A DNA stretch of 64,000 bases from Pseudomonas endophytica (GTDB lineage Bacteria; Pseudomonadota; Gammaproteobacteria; Pseudomonadales; Pseudomonadaceae), in assembly GCF_001411475.1 (NCBI RefSeq), contig NZ_LLWH01000013.1, positions 19,468 to 83,467 on the forward strand, in the 5' to 3' direction. Positions 58,078-64,000 of this stretch are shown here, in pieces (positions within the stretch are counted from its first letter, which is position 1; every line of letters begins with the position of its first letter). The position numbers and the translations under genes are program-made. The notes below the pieces were generated by a model, which worked only from the letters and a program-made list of their open reading frames with translations, ran no database searches and was not told the origin of the DNA.

Positions 58078-59055
58078 TTACTCATTTGGCTCGGCCTCAT
58101 CAGTGTGGGTCAGGCTGTACACGTAGGCGGCCAGCAGGTGAACCCTGTCGTTGCCTTGTAACTCGGCTTGGGCTGGCATTTGACCTTGGCGCCCGACGCG
58201 GATGGTTTGTTGCAACTGAGCGAAGCTCGAACCATAGATGAACCCGCCTGGGTGGGTCAGATCAGGTGCGCCCATTAACGGGTTGCCTTTGCCTTCTGGG
58301 CCGTGACAGACCGCGCAGTTGGTCGCGTAGATGGCCTTGCCTTTAAGTGGATCGGCTTTGACTGCTTGCGGTAGCTTGCGCCCGTCAAGGTTGGTCAACA
58401 CGTAAGCCGCTACGTCACTGACGCCTTGTTCGCCGATGACTTGGCTCCAGCCTGGCATCACCGCATGTCGGCCCGCCATGATGGAGGTCTTGATGTCAGT
58501 GGGAGTGCCGCCCCAGCGCCAGTTGGCGTCGGTCAGATTGGGGAAACCATAGGCACCCTTGGCGTCTGAGCCATGACACACCGAGCAGTTAGATGCGAAT
58601 AAGCGCCCCCCCATTTTCAGGGCTTGTGGGTCTTTGGCGACTTCCTCGATGGGCATGGCGGCGAACTTGGCGAAGATCGGCCCATAGTGGGCGTCTGCTG
58701 TGGCCATTTCTTTTTCCCACTCATGTACACCCGTCCAGCCGGTCTGGCCATTGGCAAACTCGGTTTTCTCTTGGTTGTCCAAGTGGTCATAACCCGGTAG
58801 CAAGCCTTTCCAGTTACCCAAGCCTGGGTATAACACCAAATAGCCCAGAGCAAAGATGATGGTGCCCACGAATAGCATGAACCACCATTTGGGCAGTGGG
58901 TTGTCGTACTCTTCGATCCCGTCGTAGGCATGGCCGACTTTCTCGTCGGTTTCCTCGCTGCGCTGCCCCTTACGCGTGGCCACTAACAACCAGGTCAAAG
59001 CGAAGATCGTACCCAGGGTGAGGACTGTGATGTACAGACTCCAGAACTCAGTCAT
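58078..59055 (-). CDS. ccoP1: cbb3 oxidase diheme subunit CcoP, first set
   Basis: This 325-residue diheme cytochrome c passes electrons to CcoO/CcoN. It has two N-terminal membrane segments (about residues 8-26 and 57-76) and two heme sites, C157-x2-C160-H161 and C247-x2-C250-H251. Met ligands are expected in VMPGWSQV and GQMPAQAEL. Compared with CcoP2, it has 13 additional residues in the linker after PGYD (about 91-104). Its start overlaps ccoQ by 4 bases. It is the last gene of the operon as read on the minus strand. Confidence 0.96.
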   Translation of the reverse strand: MTEFWSLYITVLTLGTIFALTWLLVATRKGQRSEETDEKVGHAYDGIEEYDNPLPKWWFMLFVGTIIFALGYLVLYPGLGNWKGLLPGYDHLDNQEKTEFANGQTGWTGVHEWEKEMATADAHYGPIFAKFAAMPIEEVAKDPQALKMGGRLFASNCSVCHGSDAKGAYGFPNLTDANWRWGGTPTDIKTSIMAGRHAVMPGWSQVIGEQGVSDVAAYVLTNLDGRKLPQAVKADPLKGKAIYATNCAVCHGPEGKGNPLMGAPDLTHPGGFIYGSSFAQLQQTIRVGRQGQMPAQAELQGNDRVHLLAAYVYSLTHTDEAEPNE

Positions 59056-59249
59056 TTCTTTTTACTCCTGGACGCTTGCTCTTGCTCTTGCTCGACGTGC
59101 TTGGCGGCTTCGGGGTCGTCTTTGAACGGCAACATCGTTGCGTCGTCAAACTCGGACTTACGTTTAGGGCTGAACACCCACAAGGCCAAACCGATAAACG
59201 CCACCATCACCACCAATGTGCCCAGGCCACGAATCATCCCGATATCCAT
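59052..59249 (-). CDS. ccoQ1: cbb3 oxidase subunit CcoQ, first set
   Basis: This 65-residue single-span protein has [28 protein letters not shown], then [15 protein letters not shown] and a Lys-rich end. CcoQ stabilises the complex. It overlaps ccoP by 4 bases and follows ccoO after 5. Confidence 0.92.
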   Translation of the reverse strand: MDIGMIRGLGTLVVMVAFIGLALWVFSPKRKSEFDDATMLPFKDDPEAAKHVEQEQEQASRSKKK

Positions 59250-59254
59250 TCAGA

Positions 59255-59866
59255 TCACCGTTTGCTCTTGATGAGAGTGCCCAAGCCCTGGAGATAAGCC
59301 ACCAGTGCATCCATTTCGGTTTTGCCTTTGACCGCCTCTTTGGCACCGGCAATGTCTGCATCGGTGTAGGGCACGCCAAGGGTACGCAACACTTCCATTT
59401 TTTTAGCCGTTTCTTTGCCGTCCAGCGTGCGCTCAACCAGGAAGGGGTAAGCCGGCATGATGGATTCCGGCACCACGTTGCGTGGGTTGTATAAATGCGC
59501 GCGATGCCAGTCATCGGAGTAACGCCCGCCAACCCGAGCCAGATCCGGCCCAGTGCGCTTGGAACCCCACAAGAACGGGTGATCCCACACGCTTTCACCG
59601 GCCACCGAATAATGGCCATAACGCTCGGTTTCGGCACGGAATGGGCGAATCATCTGCGAGTGACACCCCACACAGCCGTTGGCGATGTAAATATCGCGAC
59701 CTTCAAGCTCCAACGCGCTACGTGGCTTCATGCCCTCAACCGGGTTGTTGGTTACGTCTTGGAAAAACAGCGGAACGATTTGCGTCAAGCCGCCGATACT
59801 CACAGCAACGACCATGAGCAAGGCCATCAGACCAATGTTCTTCTCGATTGTGTCGTGCTTGATCAT
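59255..59866 (-). CDS. ccoO1: cbb3 oxidase monoheme subunit CcoO, first set
   Basis: This 203-residue cytochrome c has an N-terminal membrane anchor ([22 protein letters not shown]) and heme site C65-x2-C68-H69 ([12 protein letters not shown]). [19 protein letters not shown] supplies the Met ligand region. The start overlaps the ccoN stop by one base, which points to translational coupling. Confidence 0.96.
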   Translation of the reverse strand: MIKHDTIEKNIGLMALLMVVAVSIGGLTQIVPLFFQDVTNNPVEGMKPRSALELEGRDIYIANGCVGCHSQMIRPFRAETERYGHYSVAGESVWDHPFLWGSKRTGPDLARVGGRYSDDWHRAHLYNPRNVVPESIMPAYPFLVERTLDGKETAKKMEVLRTLGVPYTDADIAGAKEAVKGKTEMDALVAYLQGLGTLIKSKR

Positions 59867-61308
59867 CAGTGGGCCCCCACGACAGCGATCTGGCTCGCGG
59901 CTTCAGCTTGTTGCGGATTTGAGGCGCGCAGCGTGCGCCACACGTTGTAGGCCATAAACAGCATCCCACTGGCAAAAATTGCCCCGCCAATAGCGCGCAC
60001 CACATAGCCCCAATGGCTGGCTTGCAATGATTCGACGAATGAGTAGCTCAGCGTGCCGTCTTCATTGATGGCGCGCCACATTAGGCCCTGAGTAATGCCG
60101 TTGACCCACATCGAGGCGATGTAAAGCACGGTGCCGATGGTGGCCAGCCAGAAGTGAACGTTAATCAGGCGAACGCTGTACATCTGCTGTTGGCCATACA
60201 GGCGCGGGATCATGTGGTACATAGAGCCGATGGTAATCATCGCGACCCAGCCCAGCGCCCCGGCGTGAACGTGGCCGATGGTCCAGTCGGTGTAGTGGGA
60301 GAGGGCGTTGACGGTCTTGATCGCCATCATCGGGCCTTCAAAGGTCGACATGCCGTAGAACGCCAAAGACACCACCAGAAAACGCAGAATCGGGTCGGTG
60401 CGCAACTTATGCCAAGCGCCCGACAGCGTCATCATCCCGTTGATCATCCCGCCCCAGCTTGGGGCCAGCAAGATAATCGACATGGCCATGCCCAGCGACT
60501 GCGCCCAGTCAGGCAATGCGGTGTAGTGCAAGTGGTGCGGGCCGGCCCAGATGTACAGAGTAATCAACGCCCAGAAGTGCACGATAGACAGCCGATACGA
60601 GTAAATCGGACGTTCTGCTTGCTTGGGCACGAAGTAATACATCATGCCTAAGAAGCCAGTCGTCAGGAAAAACCCCACGGCGTTATGGCCGTACCACCAC
60701 TGGATCATGGCGTCGGTCGCGCCTGCATACGCTGAGTAAGACTTAAAGAAACTCACTGGTAATGACGCGTGGTTGACGATATGCAACATGGCCGTCACCA
60801 CAATAAACGCGCCATAGAACCAGTTGCCCACATAAATGTGCTTGGTTTTACGTTGGGTAATGGTGCCGAAGAAGACAATGCCATAGGCCACCCAGACGAT
60901 GGCCAGCAGGATAGCTAACGGCCATTCCAGCTCTGCGTATTCTTTGCTGGTGGTGTAACCGAGCGGCAAGGTAATGATTGCTCCGACAATAACCGCTTGC
61001 CAGCCCCAAAACGTAAACGAAGCCAATGTGTCGGAAATCAGTCGTGTTTGACAGGTGCGCTGCACTACGTAGTAGGACGTGCCAAACAATGCACAGCCGC
61101 CAAAGGCAAAAATCACAAGGTTGGTGTGCAAGGGCCGCAGACGACCGAAAGTTATCCATTCAAGGTCAAAGTTCAGTTCGGGCCACACCAGTTGTGACGC
61201 AATAAAAACCCCGAGGGCCATGCCAAGGATTCCCCAGACCACCGTCATGATGGCGAACTGGCGGACGACCTTATAGTTATAAGCAGTCCGATTGATTGCT
61301 GTGCTCAT
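59866..61308 (-). CDS. ccoN1: cbb3 oxidase catalytic subunit CcoN, first set
   Basis: This 480-residue heme-copper oxidase subunit has about twelve membrane segments and reduces oxygen at a heme b3-CuB site. The conserved His set shows in [21 protein letters not shown]-like [29 protein letters not shown] and [13 protein letters not shown]. Pumped-proton and CuB loops look complete. ATG 61308 ([14 protein letters not shown]) gives the family length; the open frame runs further to 61359. No perfect Anr box lies in its upstream region, which fits a constitutive first set as in P. aeruginosa. Confidence 0.96.
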   Translation of the reverse strand: MSTAINRTAYNYKVVRQFAIMTVVWGILGMALGVFIASQLVWPELNFDLEWITFGRLRPLHTNLVIFAFGGCALFGTSYYVVQRTCQTRLISDTLASFTFWGWQAVIVGAIITLPLGYTTSKEYAELEWPLAILLAIVWVAYGIVFFGTITQRKTKHIYVGNWFYGAFIVVTAMLHIVNHASLPVSFFKSYSAYAGATDAMIQWWYGHNAVGFFLTTGFLGMMYYFVPKQAERPIYSYRLSIVHFWALITLYIWAGPHHLHYTALPDWAQSLGMAMSIILLAPSWGGMINGMMTLSGAWHKLRTDPILRFLVVSLAFYGMSTFEGPMMAIKTVNALSHYTDWTIGHVHAGALGWVAMITIGSMYHMIPRLYGQQQMYSVRLINVHFWLATIGTVLYIASMWVNGITQGLMWRAINEDGTLSYSFVESLQASHWGYVVRAIGGAIFASGMLFMAYNVWRTLRASNPQQAEAASQIAVVGAH

Positions 61309-61606
61309 TGCAAGGTTCCACGGTTTTATAGTTTTTAGGGGCAAAACGATCGCAAGCAAGGATAAAGCATAGGGTTATTGCAACGAAGCCAAACCTAAAT
61401 TTATCTCTTGAAAGGCTTGTTATAGAGCCTTTTTACTAGGTTGGCAGAGTCAAAATAGCCGCTTAAAAAATGCCAAGTGCAAGGCTATGACAAGGCGACG
61501 CTGGGGGAGAAAGTAAAAGAGCAGGCGGGGAATGTCCAGAACATTGTTCACAGTGTTGTATACATCTTTGCGGGGCGGTGTGTCGCCGCTCCCGCAACGA
61601 AGTGGA
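61309..61606. promoter_or_regulatory. Region between the two cco operons
   Basis: About 298 bases that should hold the terminator of the second set and the promoter of ccoN1. AAAGGCT (61411-61417) pairs with AGCCTTT (61426-61432) around TGTTATAG; on the minus strand it is followed only by CAAG, so terminator strength is doubtful. No TTGAT-N4-ATCAA site was seen. Confidence 0.5.
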
Positions 61607-62545
61607 TTATTCGGCTGTTTCATCCTCGGATTTGACGTGCGACAGGCTGTACACGTACGCGGCCAGCAATTGCACTTTGTCATTACCTAGCAGTTCGTTT
61701 TGCGCGGGCATCTGGCCTTGGCGACCATGACGAATGGTTTGCTGCAATTGCGCCAGACTAGTGCCGTAAATAAACGAGGAAGGTGCGGTTAAGTCCGGCG
61801 CGCCCAACAGCGGGTTGCCTTTGCCGTTAGCGCCGTGACAGGCCACGCAGGTGGTGTCGTACGCCTGTTTACCGGCCTGCAGATTGAACGATGTGCCCTG
61901 TGGCAGCGCCAGCCCCGCGAGGTCGTGACGAACATACGCCGAGACGTTCTTCACCCCGTTCTCACCCAGCACCTCACCCCAAGCGGGCATCATGCCAATG
62001 CGCCCGGCCATGATCGTAGCTTTGATGGTGCCGGCATCACCGCCCCAGCGCCACGACGAGTCAGTAAGGTTAGGAAAGCCAAACGCGCCTTTGGCGTCGG
62101 AACCGTGGCATACCGAGCAGTTTGACGCGAACAGTCGACCGCCCATTTTCAGGGCTGCCGGGTCTTGAGCGACCTGTTCCACGGGCATGGCCGCGTATTT
62201 GGCGAAAATAGGTGCAAATGTAGCGTTGGCCTTGTCCATCTCTTTTTCCCACTCGCGGGCACCGGTCCAGCCCTCATCGTAACCTGGCAGCAGACCTTTC
62301 CAATTGCCCAAGCCGGGGTAAAGAATCAAATACCCGACCCCGAACAGCAGCGTGCCAATGAACAACAAGAACCACCAACGTGGCAGCGGATTGTCGTACT
62401 CCTCAATGCCGTCAAAGCTGTGACCCATGGTTTCGTGAGTCTCGCTTTTTTTCTCGCCTTTACGCGTACTGAACAACAGCCAAGTCAGGCCGACCAAGGT
62501 GCCAATGGTCAGCACGCTGACGTAAATACTCCAGAACTCAGACAT
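61607..62545 (-). CDS. ccoP2: cbb3 oxidase diheme subunit CcoP, second set
   Basis: This 312-residue diheme cytochrome c has the same layout as the first CcoP: two N-terminal membrane segments and heme sites C143-x2-C146-H147 and C233-x2-C236-H237. It lacks 13 residues present in CcoP1 between PGYD and GWTG, so the stretch from membrane to first heme is shorter. ATG 62545 ([10 protein letters not shown]) is chosen over a longer open frame to 62725, which is the ccoQ2 region in another frame. Confidence 0.95.
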   Translation of the reverse strand: MSEFWSIYVSVLTIGTLVGLTWLLFSTRKGEKKSETHETMGHSFDGIEEYDNPLPRWWFLLFIGTLLFGVGYLILYPGLGNWKGLLPGYDEGWTGAREWEKEMDKANATFAPIFAKYAAMPVEQVAQDPAALKMGGRLFASNCSVCHGSDAKGAFGFPNLTDSSWRWGGDAGTIKATIMAGRIGMMPAWGEVLGENGVKNVSAYVRHDLAGLALPQGTSFNLQAGKQAYDTTCVACHGANGKGNPLLGAPDLTAPSSFIYGTSLAQLQQTIRHGRQGQMPAQNELLGNDKVQLLAAYVYSLSHVKSEDETAE

Positions 62546-62744
62546 TCTTTTTACTCCTGGACGCTTGCTCTTGCTCGACCTGCTTGATGGCCTGCGGGTC
62601 ATCCTTGAAGGGCAGCAAGGTCGCGTCGTCGAACTCTGACTTGCGCCGCGGGCTGAATACCCATAGCGCCAGACCGATAAAAGCCACCGCCACCAGCAGT
62701 GTGCCCAGCCCGCGAATCGTTCCACTACTCATGTCAAAGACCAT
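62538..62744 (-). CDS. ccoQ2: cbb3 oxidase subunit CcoQ, second set
   Basis: This 68-residue single-span protein has [27 protein letters not shown], followed by [15 protein letters not shown], very like CcoQ1. The end overlaps ccoP2 by 8 bases. ATG 62744 has a strong GAGGTGA upstream; a second ATG 12 bases later is possible. Confidence 0.92.
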   Translation of the reverse strand: MVFDMSSGTIRGLGTLLVAVAFIGLALWVFSPRRKSEFDDATLLPFKDDPQAIKQVEQEQASRSKKNV

Positions 62745-62747
62745 GGC

Positions 62748-63356
62748 TCACCTCTTGCTCTTGATGGCAGTGCCGAGCACTTGCAGATAGGCGATCAACG
62801 CGTCCATTTCGGTCTTGCCTTTGACCGACTGCTTGGCGTTAGCGATTTCTTCGTCGGAGTAAGGCACGCCCAGGGTGCGCATGACTTCGAGCTTTTTCGC
62901 GGTATGGCGGCTATCCACCGGTGTCGACACCAACCACGGGTAGGCGGGCATTTTCGATTCAGGGACAACGTTGCGCGGGTTGTATAAGTGCGCGCGATGC
63001 CAGTCATCTGAGTAGCGAGCGCCGACCCGTGCAAGGTCTGGCCCGGTGCGTTTGGAGCCCCACAAGAACGGGTGATCCCACACGCTTTCACCGGCCACCG
63101 AATAGTGCCCATAACGCTCGGTTTCGGCGCGGAACGGGCGGATCATCTGTGAGTGGCAGCCCACGCAGCCTTCGCGGATGTAAACGTCACGACCTTCCAG
63201 TTGCAGTGCGGTGTAGGGCTTCATGCCTTCCACTGGGGTGTTGGTCACGTCCTCGAAAAACAGCGGCACGATCTGCGTTAGGCCGCCGACACTCACGCAC
63301 AAAATCATCAGCAACAGCATCAGGCCGATATTTTTTTCAATTATTTCGTGTTTCAT
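62748..63356 (-). CDS. ccoO2: cbb3 oxidase monoheme subunit CcoO, second set
   Basis: This 202-residue cytochrome c closely matches CcoO1. It has an N-terminal anchor ([23 protein letters not shown]) and heme motif [14 protein letters not shown]. Differences cluster in the C-terminal third ([14 protein letters not shown] against [14 protein letters not shown]). ATG 63356 (MKHEIIEKN) is chosen; the longer frame to 63410 lies in the ccoN2 end. Confidence 0.96.
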   Translation of the reverse strand: MKHEIIEKNIGLMLLLMILCVSVGGLTQIVPLFFEDVTNTPVEGMKPYTALQLEGRDVYIREGCVGCHSQMIRPFRAETERYGHYSVAGESVWDHPFLWGSKRTGPDLARVGARYSDDWHRAHLYNPRNVVPESKMPAYPWLVSTPVDSRHTAKKLEVMRTLGVPYSDEEIANAKQSVKGKTEMDALIAYLQVLGTAIKSKR

Positions 63357-63366
63357 GGCGGACTCC

Positions 63367-64000
63367 TCAGGCCATCTGCGCAGCAGCGACAACGTCAGCT
63401 GGCTCGGCATGACGCACGGTGCGCCACGTGTTGTAAGCCATCAGCAACATGCCGCTGAGGAAGATCACCCCGCCGATCAGGCGCACCACATAACCCGGAT
63501 GGCTGGCTACCAAGGTTTCGACGAAGGAGTAAGTCAGCGTGCCGTCGGCGTTGACGGCGCGCCACATCAGGCCCTGAGCGATACCGTTGACCCACATCGA
63601 GGCGATGTACAGCACGGTGCCGATGGTGGCTAACCAGAAGTGCGCGTTGATCAGGCCGATGCTGAACATCTGCGGGCGACCGAAGACTTTAGGAATCATG
63701 TGATACAGCGCGCCAATCGAAATCATCGCCACCCAGCCCAAGGCTCCGGCGTGCACGTGGCCGATGGTCCAGTCGGTGTAGTGGGAGAGGGCGTTTACGG
63801 TCTTGATAGCCATCATCGGGCCCTCAAAGGTCGACATGCCGTAGAACGCCAGCGACACCACCAAAAAGCGCAGGATCGGGTCGCTGCGCAACTTATGCCA
63901 AGCGCCCGAGAGCGTCATCATGCCGTTGATCATGCCGCCCCAACTGGGGGCCAGCAGAAGCAGCGACATCACCATGCCCAGCGACTGCGCCCAGTCTGGT
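63367..64000 (-). CDS. ccoN2: cbb3 oxidase catalytic subunit CcoN, second set, 3' part
   Basis: This is the C-terminal 210 or so residues of a CcoN; the 5' part lies beyond the window. The frame runs through [32 protein letters not shown] and [23 protein letters not shown] and ends at 63367. It is almost identical to CcoN1 across the central helices but differs in the last 25 residues. The promoter, where an Anr box is expected for the second set, cannot be seen. Confidence 0.93.
   Translation of the reverse strand, partial: PDWAQSLGMVMSLLLLAPSWGGMINGMMTLSGAWHKLRSDPILRFLVVSLAFYGMSTFEGPMMAIKTVNALSHYTDWTIGHVHAGALGWVAMISIGALYHMIPKVFGRPQMFSIGLINAHFWLATIGTVLYIASMWVNGIAQGLMWRAVNADGTLTYSFVETLVASHPGYVVRLIGGVIFLSGMLLMAYNTWRTVRHAEPADVVAAAQMA

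Noticed and set aside
61309..61606. Anr box for ccoN1
   Set aside because: No TTGAT-N4-ATCAA or near match is present; GAACATTGTTC near 61538 is unrelated to the consensus.

Overview
The window is a stretch of a Pseudomonas chromosome, most like the P. fluorescens lineage. The evidence is the fused tyrA-aroA gene, a WbpM/WbpL/WbpV O-antigen module, the Pseudomonas order smc-zipA-ligA-ffs-dnaX-ybaB-recR, and the block anr-hemN-ccoSIHG-ccoPQON-ccoPQON, whose order I recall from P. aeruginosa PAO1. No tRNA, rRNA, transposase, integrase or CRISPR array was seen.

Layout. 0-5.7 kb: the end of hisC, then tyrA-aroA, cmk, rpsA, ihfB and a LapA-family membrane protein. 5.9-20.8 kb: an O-antigen locus. 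It runs wzz, a beta-CASP metallo-beta-lactamase, rfaH, an exact ops/JUMPstart element, rmlA, rmlC, wzy, wzx, three glycosyltransferases, then wbpV, wbpL and wbpM. The centre (about 11-18.7 kb) is visibly AT-rich, as expected of exchanged serotype genes, between conserved ends. 20.9-25.2 kb: a small secreted HhH protein, a TetR regulator, a DUF2897 protein, pyrF, a CurA-type reductase and an SDR. 25.2-34.4 kb: a purine catabolic block (xdhA-xdhB-xdhC-guaD on the minus strand) with a BenE-family transporter and two GntR/FCD regulators. 34.4-41.8 kb: smc, zipA, ligA and the SRP RNA gene.

42.2-45.0 kb: an AT-rich cassette between ffs and dnaX. It holds a diverged FleN/FlhG-type ATPase, a 136-residue unknown protein, a possible 67-residue ORF and an AraC-type regulator. 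This is the part of the window least explained by known Pseudomonas biology. 45.3-49.9 kb: dnaX, ybaB, recR, apt and anr.

50.1-64.0 kb: the low-oxygen respiration block on the minus strand: hemN (with a perfect Anr box upstream), a TauE/SafE-like protein, ccoS, ccoI, ccoH, ccoG, a VapBC-type toxin-antitoxin pair with a 16-bp palindromic operator candidate, then two tandem ccoNOQP sets encoding cbb3 oxidases. The second ccoN runs off the window end.

How the parts work together: RfaH and ops should allow transcription through the long O-antigen operon; WbpM, WbpV and WbpL should make and attach the first sugar; Wzx, Wzy and Wzz should complete the polymer. Anr senses oxygen through a [4Fe-4S] cluster and should drive hemN and the cco genes. 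A dispersed inverted-repeat family lies mostly between convergent gene pairs and may act as bidirectional terminators.
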